Source of the DNA: JANYJZ01 sp964523395 | GTDB lineage: Bacteria; Bacteroidota; Ignavibacteria; UBA10030; SZUA-254 | DNA: 64,000 bases | NCBI GenBank assembly: GCA_964523395.1 | Contig: CAZFXS010000002.1 | Location: forward strand, 1-64,000 | Direction of reading: 5' to 3' | In this document: positions 42,491-51,681 of the stretch, piece after piece | Layout: every line of letters begins with the position of its first letter | Position numbering within the stretch: position 1 is the first letter of the stretch | Notes under the pieces: generated by a model | Told to the model about the DNA's origin: nothing | Databases searched by the model: none | The model's input: only the letters and a program-made list of their open reading frames with translations | Translations under genes and position numbers: made by a program

Positions 42491-44287
42491 CTATTTTTCT
42501 TTATACAGTGTTATACCCCAATGCGTACGGTCTTCGGGTGGATCATCATTCCAGTCATTAAATGCGTGCGAGTCATCTGTTTCGTAGTGTAATTCATACT
42601 CCCCTTTTTCCAGCGTAATAACAGCACTGACCATGCGGTTCTTCTTGGCACCGCCAGCGCGTGAGGTCATACCGTAGGTCATTTCCCAGACGGTTTCGCC
42701 CGTGTTCGCGTTTTCAATCCATCCGTAATCATACATGTGGCGGTCCTGTCCCTCGCCGAGGGCATAAATTCTGACTTTCTTTGGTTCAGTCAGCGTGAAC
42801 CGTTTCGTGATATGCTTACCATCTTTAGCGCGGGTAATCTGAGCGACGACATCTTTATCATCATCTTCAGAAAAAATTGTCACTGACTTCTCATCAAAGC
42901 GTTCCCCATTGCCGGTAATTGTCAATCCCCAATGTTCTTCATCGTATGGCGGATCAGCATTCCAGTCGTGATATGAGTGAGAACCATCTGTCTGGTAATA
43001 GGCGATGTAATTTCCCTTGGGAAGGGTAATGATTTCATCCACCATACGATTCTTTGAAGCGCCGCCGGCGTGATACGTATCCCGACGATCCATGCTCCAG
43101 ACATGCTCACGTGTCTTCGCATCAATAATCCACCCGTAATCCGCCGGGTCACCGTCACTTTCCCACTCTCCGATTCCGTAGACATGCAATTTTGTATCGG
43201 CCTTCAAAGAAAATCCCGCGCTCTGGAAATCGTTATCACGGACTTTTGTCAGTTCAACAACCGCGTGCTCTTTCACCGTCTTGGGATCAGAAAAGGCTAA
43301 TGCATTTTTGTCGGCATCCTGCTTCACTGTCACGGTGATACCGTACCGCAACGGATCAAATGGAGGGTGAGCATTCCAATCATCGCCCGAATGAGAATCA
43401 TCGGTCACATAGTACAATTCGTAGGAACCTTTTGGGAGTGTCACATCACCATTGTACATCCGGTTCTTACTTGCGCCGCCCGCACCCTTTGTATTACGCG
43501 TTGTCATTTCCCATACACGCTCACGCGTATCGCTCTTTATGATCCAACCATAATCAAACATCTCATCGCGCTTTCGTCCTTCACCCACCGCATATATATG
43601 AACCTTCGTGTCGTTATCTACGGTCAGCGATTTTCTTAAGAACACATTGTCTCCGGTAATGCCCGAAGAGAGGACAACTCTGTCGCTTTTCACCGGCGCA
43701 TCAAACCGGGAAACAGATGAAGCATCCGATTCTTTTACCGTGAGCGTAATACCCCAATCTTTCGCGCGGTTCATAAATTCATCAACCAAATTTTCATAAC
43801 CATCGCCGCGGAATCCGAAATACGTCCCGTTCCTGTTCCGTTTATTTTCGGGCCTTCTGTCAATATTTATTGATGAACTTGAAAACATACTTCGCCGTTC
43901 AAATCCATGCGCTGAAAAATAAAGTTCATACGACCCCTTTGGAAGAGAAATATCATCATCAAATTTTCTCTTTACAGCGGATCCGGAAGTATTATCAAAT
44001 GTCATTTCCCACACAGGTTCACGCGTTTCAGCGTTAATAATCCAGCCTCCTGCATAAAGAGACGGCCATTCGTCATCTCCATCAAACATGTTATTCCAGA
44101 ATCCTTTGTCCCCGCCACCCAGCGCTGAGATATGGACGGGCATATCTTTCGCAAGCGTGATGCCTGCGGCGCGGACTTCCACTTCGCGAAAGTCTCTGAG
44201 TTCAATAACCGGCTTCGAGCCGGACTGACGGGCAAATGTACTTGTTGCGATTATCAACACAAGCAGAATTGAGAACGAAGCCTTCAT
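42491..44287 (-). CDS. Exported protein of four tandem unrecognised modules
   Basis: The 598-residue protein has a signal peptide (MKASFSILLVLIIATSTFAR). Four copies of one module follow, at about 30-182, 205-322, 342-458 and 480-595. The common pattern is hIYAxGEG...YGWI-x-A-x-TRExVWEM, then AGGAxKNRM, xITLPKGxYELYY, TDDSHSxxDWN, DPPxD and WGIT. The first copy is the most divergent and lacks the TDDSH and DWN elements. The conserved Asp/Asn/His residues could bind a metal or glycan; that is inference. I do not recognise the family. AAAGGAGAT precedes the ATG at 44287. Confidence 0.85.
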   Translation of the reverse strand: MKASFSILLVLIIATSTFARQSGSKPVIELRDFREVEVRAAGITLAKDMPVHISALGGGDKGFWNNMFDGDDEWPSLYAGGWIINAETREPVWEMTFDNTSGSAVKRKFDDDISLPKGSYELYFSAHGFERRSMFSSSSINIDRRPENKRNRNGTYFGFRGDGYENLVDEFMNRAKDWGITLTVKESDASSVSRFDAPVKSDRVVLSSGITGDNVFLRKSLTVDNDTKVHIYAVGEGRKRDEMFDYGWIIKSDTRERVWEMTTRNTKGAGGASKNRMYNGDVTLPKGSYELYYVTDDSHSGDDWNAHPPFDPLRYGITVTVKQDADKNALAFSDPKTVKEHAVVELTKVRDNDFQSAGFSLKADTKLHVYGIGEWESDGDPADYGWIIDAKTREHVWSMDRRDTYHAGGASKNRMVDEIITLPKGNYIAYYQTDGSHSYHDWNADPPYDEEHWGLTITGNGERFDEKSVTIFSEDDDKDVVAQITRAKDGKHITKRFTLTEPKKVRIYALGEGQDRHMYDYGWIENANTGETVWEMTYGMTSRAGGAKKNRMVSAVITLEKGEYELHYETDDSHAFNDWNDDPPEDRTHWGITLYKEK

Positions 44288-44619
44288 ACGATGGGATCTC
44301 CTTTGATGAAAGTTTTGGATTAAACGCACATAATGAGATACGGCACTCAATTTGCTTTGTTTCGCGTGTGAATCATCATTCCGGACTTACGCCGGAAATT
44401 CATAACTTCTTGATTATTTTTGAGTTCAGAAAAAAATATTTTATGAATTACTCCAACAATTCATCACTACCTCCGTATACAAGCTCAGTGTTGTCAGCAG
44501 CTTAACTGATCAATTCGAACATACAACCGGCAAAGTTTGAGAAATCAGATATTTTTTCCTATTTTAATCACCCTCAATACAATTCACACTAATAAACAGC
44601 TCTGAAAAGGAGTCTTTCT
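44288..44619. other. 332-base divergent intergenic region
   Basis: The region separates the four-module protein gene (minus) from the M16 gene (plus). It contains a TTCCGG...CCGGAA inverted repeat around 44380-44397 and a possible promoter for the plus-strand gene at 44536-44567. I see no gene in it, and no N20-spaced promoter for the minus-strand gene. Confidence 0.6.
44536..44567 (+). promoter_or_regulatory. Possible promoter for the M16 peptidase operon
   Basis: TTTG (44536-44539), exactly 20 bases, then TATTTTAA (44560-44567). TAnnTT matches, TG is AA. The ATG at 44620 is preceded by AAAAGGAG. Confidence 0.4.
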
Positions 44620-45954
44620 ATGGTTCGATTCATTGCACTTTTATCATGCATTCTATTTATCAGCATTGGAAATAATGTTATGGCAGATAATATTTTTCCC
44701 TATAAAGTTCACAGAGAAACACTTCCCAACGGATTAAAAGTTATTATGATCCCGATGGAAAGTCCCGGACTTGCCGCCTATTATTCTGTTGTCCGGACAG
44801 GCAGCCGCGACGAAGTGGAAGCCGGAAAATCAGGGTTCGCTCACTTCTTCGAGCATATGATGTTCCGCGGAACAAAAAATTTTCCCGGAGATGTGTATGA
44901 CAGTATCGTTACCAGCATCGGTGCCGACGCGAATGCCTATACATCAGATGACATCACCGCATACCACATGAATTTTGCGAAGGATGATCTTGAAAAGGTC
45001 ATTGAAATTGAAGCCGACCGTTTCCAATATTTGTTTTATGATAAACCGGGATTTCAGACAGAAGCCGGAGCAGTGTACGGCGAATACAGAAAAAATATCA
45101 CTCAGCCGTTTTCCATGCTGAATGAAAAGATGCAGGATATTGCATACGACGTACACACATATAAACACACGACCATCGGCTTCGAAGCGGACATAAAAGC
45201 GATGCCGGACGCATTTGATTACAGTAAAACATTCTTCAATAGATTTTACCGTCCGGAAAATGTGGTCATTGTCGTGACCGGAGATATCGATCCGAAAGCC
45301 ACGATGGCAATGATTACCAAATATTACAGTTCATGGGAAAAAGGATACGTCCCGCCACAAGTAACTCCTGAACCGCCGCAAACAGCAGAACGGTATGGGG
45401 AGGTTTCGTATCCCGGAAAAACCCTGCCAATCATCGACATCGCGTATAAAGGCGATGCGCTCGATCCGAACAACCGCGATTTTGTCGCCGCTCTGTTAAT
45501 CGGCGATCTCGCGTTCGGAGAAAACAGCGACCTCTACAAAAAACTTGTTATCCAGGAACAGAAAGTGCAGTTTGTTGCCTCGAGTATTCCCCCCAACAGA
45601 GATGTTCCTTTATTTGAAATTTACTCGATGATCAAGAAAGCGGAAGACATCAATTACGTCCGCGATGAGGTGTACAAGACACTGGAGACATTTAAAACCA
45701 CTCCCGTCGACACGAAAAAGCTGAACGACCTGATGAAGCGCAACAAGTATAATTTTCTTATGGGACTTGATACTCCCGATAACGTTGCTGGCAACCTCGC
45801 CAGATACGTTGCGATCACCGGCGATGTCGAAGTTGTCGATCAATTGTACAAAGTGGGCGATACGATAACCCCTCAGGATATCATGAACGCCGCGAAAAAA
45901 TATTTCACCCCCGAACGCCGCACCGTCGTCGTCCTGAAAGGAGCCCAGCAATGA
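44620..45954 (+). CDS. M16 zinc peptidase, catalytic subunit
   Basis: The 444-residue protein has a signal peptide (1-22) and an M16/pitrilysin-type domain pair. The inverted zinc motif HxxEH is intact: H75-FF-E78-H79 in AHFFEHMMFRGT. The distal Glu ligand lies in EIEADRFQYL near 130. The second domain is complete. It is likely a periplasmic protease that degrades peptides. It works with the following gene, which overlaps it by four bases (ATGA), as active/inactive heterodimers do in this family. Confidence 0.94.
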   Translation: MVRFIALLSCILFISIGNNVMADNIFPYKVHRETLPNGLKVIMIPMESPGLAAYYSVVRTGSRDEVEAGKSGFAHFFEHMMFRGTKNFPGDVYDSIVTSIGADANAYTSDDITAYHMNFAKDDLEKVIEIEADRFQYLFYDKPGFQTEAGAVYGEYRKNITQPFSMLNEKMQDIAYDVHTYKHTTIGFEADIKAMPDAFDYSKTFFNRFYRPENVVIVVTGDIDPKATMAMITKYYSSWEKGYVPPQVTPEPPQTAERYGEVSYPGKTLPIIDIAYKGDALDPNNRDFVAALLIGDLAFGENSDLYKKLVIQEQKVQFVASSIPPNRDVPLFEIYSMIKKAEDINYVRDEVYKTLETFKTTPVDTKKLNDLMKRNKYNFLMGLDTPDNVAGNLARYVAITGDVEVVDQLYKVGDTITPQDIMNAAKKYFTPERRTVVVLKGAQQ

Positions 45955-47462
45955 AAACCATCATTCTTCTGACACTGATTATGCTCTCAACATTCGCAGT
46001 ACCGATGACCATCGCACAGACAAATGAAACCACAAACAACATGGTTCTCCTACCGGTAAAAAACGACCCGACAATTTCGTTCCGGATATGGTTTAAAGTC
46101 GGCTCGCAAAATGATCCCGCCGGCAAAGAGGGATTATCCGTTCTCACCGCTCAGATGGTCACCGACGGAGCAACACAAAAAAACAGTTACGAACAGATCA
46201 TTGAGAAACTCTATCCTTTAGCCGCGGGCTACAACGCCTCTTCATCGACAGAGATGACGGTTATTTATGGCCGAACGCACAAAGATAACCTGAACGATTA
46301 CTATTCATTATTCACCGATGCAATTCTTTCACCCGCTTTCAAGCAGGAGGACCTCGACCGCATCAAGAGCCAGATGCTGAATTACCTGGAGAACACATTG
46401 CGTTACGCCAGCGATGAAGAGCTTGGCAAGGCAGTCCTGTACAATTCTATATTCGACGGAACACCGTACGGGCATGTCAACCAGGGTCTCATTGAAAGTG
46501 TCAAGAGTATCACGCTTGATGATATCCGTAATTTCTACAAAGAATATTACACCAAGGATAATCTCGTGATTGGTTTAGGCGGCGGTTATGATGCGCCACT
46601 CGTTAAGACATTACAAAAAGATCTTGGCACACTCCCAGCCGGCAAACCAAAACAGCCTGCAAAACCCCAGCCGAAACCGATTAAGGGGATGAATGTTACT
46701 ATCATCGAAAAAGATGCGGCATCCACGGCAATCAGCATGGGTTTCCCGATGGATTTACTGCGCGGAACACGCGAATGGTACGCGCTTGCCATTGCGAACT
46801 CATGGCTCGGTGAACACCGCAACTCGAGCAGTCATCTTTATCAAGTCATCCGTGAAAAACGCGGATTGAACTACGGCGATTATTCATACATCGAAAATTA
46901 CCCGAATGGCGGACAGCGTCAGCTTCCTCCGCAGAACGTCAGCCGACGCAAGCAGATTTTCGAAATCTGGATCCGCCCGGTACCGCATGAAGCACGCCAT
47001 TTTGCTCTGCGCGCCGCATTGCGCGAGTTGAAAAAGTTGGTGGACAACGGAATGACGCAAAGGGATTTTGATCTGACCAAGGGATTCCTCCGCAAGTATG
47101 TCCTGCATTATGCTGAAACCACGATGGACAGGCTTGGCTATGCTCTTGATGACGCATTTTACGGCATGAACAGCAGTCATCTTGAAATGTTCCGTAAAAT
47201 GATGAATGAAATTACCCTGGCAGAAGTCAATGCCGCGATAAAGAAACATTGGCAATATGATAATATGGATATCGCCATCATCACCAAAGACGCGCAGTCA
47301 TTAAGAGACGCGCTGGTGAATGAAGCGCCAAGTCCGATGAAATACGCCACCGAAAAAGCACCCGAGATCCTTGAAGAGGACAAAGAAATCGCAGTATTCC
47401 CTCTCAGGATTAAAGCGGAAAATGTCAAGGTCATTCCGGTTGCTGATTTATTTCTGAAGTAA
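45951..47462 (+). CDS. M16-family inactive partner subunit
   Basis: The 503-residue protein has a signal peptide (MKTIILLTLIMLSTFAVPMTIAQ) and two M16-like domains, but there is no HxxEH motif; the equivalent segment reads LSVLTAQMVTDGATQKNSYE. The C-domain keeps the usual substrate-loop RGLNYGDYSYIENY near 305. Inactive partners complete the substrate cavity of the active subunit. Its ATG overlaps the stop of the active subunit gene. A terminator follows. Confidence 0.92.
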   Translation: MKTIILLTLIMLSTFAVPMTIAQTNETTNNMVLLPVKNDPTISFRIWFKVGSQNDPAGKEGLSVLTAQMVTDGATQKNSYEQIIEKLYPLAAGYNASSSTEMTVIYGRTHKDNLNDYYSLFTDAILSPAFKQEDLDRIKSQMLNYLENTLRYASDEELGKAVLYNSIFDGTPYGHVNQGLIESVKSITLDDIRNFYKEYYTKDNLVIGLGGGYDAPLVKTLQKDLGTLPAGKPKQPAKPQPKPIKGMNVTIIEKDAASTAISMGFPMDLLRGTREWYALAIANSWLGEHRNSSSHLYQVIREKRGLNYGDYSYIENYPNGGQRQLPPQNVSRRKQIFEIWIRPVPHEARHFALRAALRELKKLVDNGMTQRDFDLTKGFLRKYVLHYAETTMDRLGYALDDAFYGMNSSHLEMFRKMMNEITLAEVNAAIKKHWQYDNMDIAIITKDAQSLRDALVNEAPSPMKYATEKAPEILEEDKEIAVFPLRIKAENVKVIPVADLFLK

Positions 47463-47485
47463 TTTTCTTTTCAACCGATAGAATG

Positions 47486-47518
47486 AAAAGGGATAGGTGT
47501 AATACCTGTCCCTTTTTT
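47486..47518 (+). terminator. Intrinsic terminator after the M16 pair
   Basis: AAAAGGGATAGGT pairs with ACCTGTCCCTTTT (one G-U or mismatch), loop of five bases, followed by a T-run. It lies 24 bases after the stop of the second M16 gene. Confidence 0.8.
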
Positions 47519-47553
47519 ATTTTACATATGATACATTTTCTTAATGAAATCCA

Positions 47554-47585
47554 TTTGCAAAAAGTTGATAATAGAGGTACATTTG
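47554..47585 (+). promoter_or_regulatory. Consensus promoter upstream of the small protein and HEXXH peptidase genes
   Basis: TTTG (47554-47557), exactly 20 bases, then TACATTTG (47578-47585), a perfect -7 box. A perfect 12-bp palindrome, AACGTTAACGTT (47587-47598), lies at the expected start of transcription and could be an operator. Confidence 0.65.
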
Positions 47586-47647
47586 GAACGTTAACGTTGA
47601 TAAAATGCCATAATTAAAGTCCCTTCACAATTTTCAGCATAATCAGC

Positions 47648-47830
47648 ATGGACAAAACTAGAAAGCGTACATTTGGTTTACTTCTCTCTATGTGCGTCAT
47701 GGCTTTTGTGGGCGCAACAAGGACATCGGGATTTGAGTCTGTTCGAATGGTTCAAATCATTTCATTATTTGTTTCCGGAATGTGCGCAGGCGCGGCGCTC
47801 ATGCTTTTCAAAAAATCCCGGAACTCGTGA
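47648..47830 (+). CDS. Small membrane protein, 60 residues
   Basis: The frame codes for a short basic start (MDKTRKRTFG), two hydrophobic segments (LLLSMCVMAFVGA and IISLFVSGMCAGAALMLF), and a basic end (KKSRNS). This is a plausible two-helix membrane protein. A perfect promoter lies about 55 bases upstream and no other gene intervenes. No strong Shine-Dalgarno site is visible. It ends 44 bases before the peptidase gene. I do not recognise it. Confidence 0.5.
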   Translation: MDKTRKRTFGLLLSMCVMAFVGATRTSGFESVRMVQIISLFVSGMCAGAALMLFKKSRNS

Positions 47831-47874
47831 TACCTTATCACTTTTTATCTCATCTAACAACAAAGGATATAGAC

Positions 47875-49965
47875 ATGCGTTCGCTAATATTCTTCATTGC
47901 AATTATTATGATTTCGGGAATAGCCGTCATGAATTCCTCCACATCCATAGCTCAACCTCAGCAACCGGCCTGGACTAAAGCATCAATAGCTAAACTCGAG
48001 ACAGAACTTGTCGGAAAGTACGGCACGGAACAACAGTCCAGACTGCATAATGGCATGAATCAGGTCGCAGATTTCTGGAGGACAGAAGACGACGACGCGG
48101 CAGTATTCGAAGATTTTGTCAGAACGCATTTTGCCGGCGATCAGACAACGTTGGATACGATGTTCAGCAGGTTTGAACGGTTGCTGGAACAACTCGACGG
48201 ACACATGGGAGAAATCGGAAGAGAATTCCGCAACCAGGCAGATCTTACGCTGGGGCCGATACTTCCGTTCGATGAACTGTTCGCGGCATACAGTCCTTCC
48301 GCTCATGTCACCGATGATTTTTTTGAGAACAAACTCGCGTTTGTTGTATTGCTGAATTTTCCTCTTACAACACTTGACCAGCGCCTGACTGAAGGAGAAC
48401 AATGGTCTCCCAGAGCATGGGCCGCGGCACGTTTGGCACAACGGTTTTCAAAGCGCATTCCTGCTGAAGTGAACCAGGCGATTTCCCAGGCGGCGGCGGA
48501 AGCTGATCAGTATATCGCAGACTATAATATCTGGATGCATCATGTCGTCGACAAAAACGGAAAACGCCTCTTCCCTCCCAACATGAGGCTGCTGTCGCAT
48601 TGGAATCTCCGGGATCAGATTAAAGCCGATTACAGCGAGCCCAAGGATGGACTCGCCAGGCAACGGATGATGCAGCAGGTGATGGAACGAATCGTCACAC
48701 AAACTATTCCTGCGGTCGTCATTGACAATCCGCATGTCGACTGGAATCCTGTTTCAAACGAAGTAACTGCGGCAAAAGTTAAGGACTCCGATGATCCGGT
48801 GCCGTCAGATATGAAGATATCCAACACCCCCGAACCGGATACACGTTACGCCACATTGCTCAAGACATTCACCGCATCAAAGAAAGCAGACCCATATTCA
48901 CCTACCGCTCCGACACTTATTGCGAGACGTTTTGATGAGAACCGCGAAATTCCGGAGCCGAGAGTGAAAGCCATGCTGGAAGAAGTACTTTCTTCCCCTC
49001 TGGTTGGTAAGGTTGCCAAAATTATCGAGAAACGCCTTGGCCGCTCATTGGAACCGTTCGATATCTGGTACAACGGTTTCAAGCAACGCGGCGCGTATAC
49101 CGAAGCACAGCTCGATGACATCGTTTCAAAAGAATATCCGACTGCTGAAGCATATAAAGCAGATATACCAAACCTGTTAATGAAACTTGGCTTTACTCCG
49201 GAAAGAGCTCAATACCTGGCAAATAATATTATTGTCGATCCCGCAAGGGGTTCCGGCCATGCACTTGGCGCTTCTATGCGTTCGGAGAAAGCTCATCTTC
49301 GGACACGCGTTGAAAAAACAGGAATGAACTACAAGGGATACAATATTGCCGTTCATGAGATGGGACATAATGTTGAACAGACATTTTCGCTGAATGACAA
49401 TGAACATACATTGCTCCAGGGCGTTCCCAATACGGCCTTCACCGAAGCGCTTGCGTTTGTTTTCCAGGGACATGACCTTGAATTGCTGGGATTAACAAAG
49501 CCCGACGCGAAAAGCGAAGCCACGAAAACTCTCAACGATTTCTGGGCAACTTACGAAATCGCCGGTGTTGGACTTGTGGACATGGCCGTGTGGCACTGGA
49601 TGTATGATCACCCCGATGCAACACCTACGCAACTAAAGGAGGCAACGATTCAGATTTCCAAGGATATCTGGAATAAGTATTATGCTCCGGTATTCAAGAA
49701 AAAAGACGTTGTCCTTCTTGGAATTTATTCACATATGATTCATTCATTCCTGTATCTTCCGGACTATCCCATCGGCCATTTGATCGCGCATCAAATTGAA
49801 GAGCAGATGAAAAAAGCCGGAAATATCGGATCAGAATTCGAGCGAATGACAAAAGTGGGAAGCATTGCGCCGGATCTCTGGATGAAGAAGGCAACCGGCG
49901 CACCGGTCGGCGCAACAGCAATGCTTGAAGCCACTGCAAGGGCACTAAAGGATCTCGGTAATTGA
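47875..49965 (+). CDS. Exported HEXXH zinc metallopeptidase-like protein (M3-like)
   Basis: The 696-residue product has a signal peptide (MRSLIFFIAIIMISGIAVMNSS). The body is mostly helical. The zinc motif H494-E-M-G-H498 lies in AVHEMGHNVEQTFSL, and a third ligand is probable at E524 in AFTEALAFVFQGHD, 26 residues after the second His, as in M3-type oligopeptidases. The family could not be named from sequence alone. It is expected in the periplasm or outside the cell. AAAGGA precedes the ATG at 47875. The rhomboid gene follows directly. Confidence 0.82.
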   Translation: MRSLIFFIAIIMISGIAVMNSSTSIAQPQQPAWTKASIAKLETELVGKYGTEQQSRLHNGMNQVADFWRTEDDDAAVFEDFVRTHFAGDQTTLDTMFSRFERLLEQLDGHMGEIGREFRNQADLTLGPILPFDELFAAYSPSAHVTDDFFENKLAFVVLLNFPLTTLDQRLTEGEQWSPRAWAAARLAQRFSKRIPAEVNQAISQAAAEADQYIADYNIWMHHVVDKNGKRLFPPNMRLLSHWNLRDQIKADYSEPKDGLARQRMMQQVMERIVTQTIPAVVIDNPHVDWNPVSNEVTAAKVKDSDDPVPSDMKISNTPEPDTRYATLLKTFTASKKADPYSPTAPTLIARRFDENREIPEPRVKAMLEEVLSSPLVGKVAKIIEKRLGRSLEPFDIWYNGFKQRGAYTEAQLDDIVSKEYPTAEAYKADIPNLLMKLGFTPERAQYLANNIIVDPARGSGHALGASMRSEKAHLRTRVEKTGMNYKGYNIAVHEMGHNVEQTFSLNDNEHTLLQGVPNTAFTEALAFVFQGHDLELLGLTKPDAKSEATKTLNDFWATYEIAGVGLVDMAVWHWMYDHPDATPTQLKEATIQISKDIWNKYYAPVFKKKDVVLLGIYSHMIHSFLYLPDYPIGHLIAHQIEEQMKKAGNIGSEFERMTKVGSIAPDLWMKKATGAPVGATAMLEATARALKDLGN

Positions 49966-49970
49966 CCTCC

Positions 49971-50726
49971 ATGCTGACACCCTGGGTTACACGGCTTATT
50001 ATCGCGAACGTAATCATGTTCGTCTTGCAGAAAACGGCGCCGCAGATAGAAGCAATGCTCATGTTTATTCCAGCGCTCGGACTGCTGAGACCATGGACAG
50101 TTATAACGTACATGTTCCTCCATGGAGATATCGGGCACATTTTGTTCAACATGCTCGGATTATTTTTCTTCGGTCCGCGGCTGGAGATAGAACTCGGCAC
50201 AAAACAGTTCCTGATTCTGTATTTTCTGAGCGGAATAACCGGCGCATTGCTTTCTGTCATCCTCTCACCAATGGCCGCGCTGATTGGCGCATCGGCCGGA
50301 GTGTATGGAGTATTTCTCGGGTTCGCGTATTTCTGGCCCCGCGCGCAGATTTATATCTGGGGTGTATTTCCGGTTGAGGCCCGGTGGCTTGTGGTCATCA
50401 TGACGGTCCTGTCACGCGTCGGTGGCTTCGGCGGATCATCCGATGGTACCGCTCACTTCGCGCATCTCGGCGGGTTCGTCGGCGGGTTCGTGTATCTCAA
50501 ATGGTTCGTCAAAAAGCAGCAATTTGTGACGACCCCGATTACTCCGTCCGCCCCTGTGCCGACTTCCACGGATATCCAACGGTGGTCCGGTATTCGCCGG
50601 GAAGGAATGCATCCTGTGAACCGCGAAGAACTTGACCGCATCATGGGGAAATTACGCACATCAGGAGCAGGGTCTCTTACGTCCACTGAAATCGCGTTTC
50701 TTGATCGGTTCAGCGCAAACCAATAA
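49971..50726 (+). CDS. Rhomboid-family intramembrane serine protease
   Basis: The 251-residue protein has about six membrane segments. It has the rhomboid dyad: Ser in IGASAGVYGVFLGF near 107 (GxS) and His in AHFAHLGGFVGGFVYL near 168. The L1-loop region HGDIGHILFNMLGLFFFGPRLE is also present. It cleaves membrane proteins inside the bilayer. The C-terminal 60 residues are soluble. The ATG at 49971 is chosen; a TTG at 49962 would overlap the previous stop. It is co-directional with four other peptidase genes. Confidence 0.94.
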   Translation: MLTPWVTRLIIANVIMFVLQKTAPQIEAMLMFIPALGLLRPWTVITYMFLHGDIGHILFNMLGLFFFGPRLEIELGTKQFLILYFLSGITGALLSVILSPMAALIGASAGVYGVFLGFAYFWPRAQIYIWGVFPVEARWLVVIMTVLSRVGGFGGSSDGTAHFAHLGGFVGGFVYLKWFVKKQQFVTTPITPSAPVPTSTDIQRWSGIRREGMHPVNREELDRIMGKLRTSGAGSLTSTEIAFLDRFSANQ

Positions 50727-50740
50727 TTATTTCGCTCGCG

Positions 50741-51616
50741 TTGCCCCTCCAAAAAAAAATTGCCTTCGTCACATCCTCTGAATTCGCCCGCCTGACAGAG
50801 GACGATCGCATCGCTGCCGCGGCGCTTGAAAGAACGGGCATCAGGGTCGAGCCTGCAATCTGGGATTCGCCATCTGTGGATTGGAAATCCTTTGACCTGG
50901 TTATTATGCGTTCATGCTGGGATTATTTTCACAAGCCGGAAGAGTTTGTCGCATGGCTCCATAAAATGAAATCCTCCGATATCCCTCTCCGCAATTCTGT
51001 TGATGTCATTCTTCCCAATATGAATAAATCCTATCTCAAGGAATTGTACCGGAAAGGTTTTACCATTCCCGCAACTCTTTGGATTGAACAACAAAGTAAT
51101 ACTACGCTCGCCGAAACCCTTTCACAATCCGAATGGACCAAAAGCGTTATCAAACCGACCATCTCAGGCAGCGCATTTGAAACATGGATTGTGGACACGA
51201 CTCCGACACCTGAAGATGAAATCAGATTCCGGAACCTTAACGCGAAGTATGGAGTAATGGTTCAACAATTTATGGACGAAGTAACATCCACCGGAGAATG
51301 GTCACTGATATTCTTCGACAAGAAATACAGCCACACGGTTTTGAAGCGCGCAAAGGACAATGATTTCAGGGTACAATCTGATTTTGGGGGAACGGTCCAT
51401 TCGACCGCACCACCACCCAAATTCATTGAACAGGCATCTGCTATCGTCAACAGCATCACCGAAGAACTCCTCTATGCGAGAGTGGATGGGGTTAACGTTA
51501 ACGGCAAACTGGTATTGATGGAGCTTGAGCTTACCGAACCCGCGCTTTTCTTTCATGCCGATCCATCTGCTCCCGTCCGTTTTACCGAATCCATCAAGCA
51601 AAGACTTGGCGTGTAG
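50741..51616 (+). CDS. ATP-grasp family protein
   Basis: The 291-residue protein has the general ATP-grasp order: an N-terminal Rossmann-like part with FDLVIMRSCWDYFHKPEEF near 50-68, a middle part with NMNKSYLKELYRKGFTIPAT, a VIKPTISGSAFETW loop near 135, and an end with DGVNVNGKLVLMELELTEPALFF that supplies metal ligands (E-x-E). It resembles the D-cycloserine DcsG/glutathione-synthetase-like group of peptide-type ligases, but the substrate is unknown. The start is TTG at 50741, fourteen bases after the rhomboid stop. Confidence 0.82.
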   Translation: MPLQKKIAFVTSSEFARLTEDDRIAAAALERTGIRVEPAIWDSPSVDWKSFDLVIMRSCWDYFHKPEEFVAWLHKMKSSDIPLRNSVDVILPNMNKSYLKELYRKGFTIPATLWIEQQSNTTLAETLSQSEWTKSVIKPTISGSAFETWIVDTTPTPEDEIRFRNLNAKYGVMVQQFMDEVTSTGEWSLIFFDKKYSHTVLKRAKDNDFRVQSDFGGTVHSTAPPPKFIEQASAIVNSITEELLYARVDGVNVNGKLVLMELELTEPALFFHADPSAPVRFTESIKQRLGV

Positions 51617-51681
51617 ATATTGTCACGAAATCTTGCGTTATTGTACGGTCATTTACCGAACAGTTTGAAAGGCTCTTTTTC

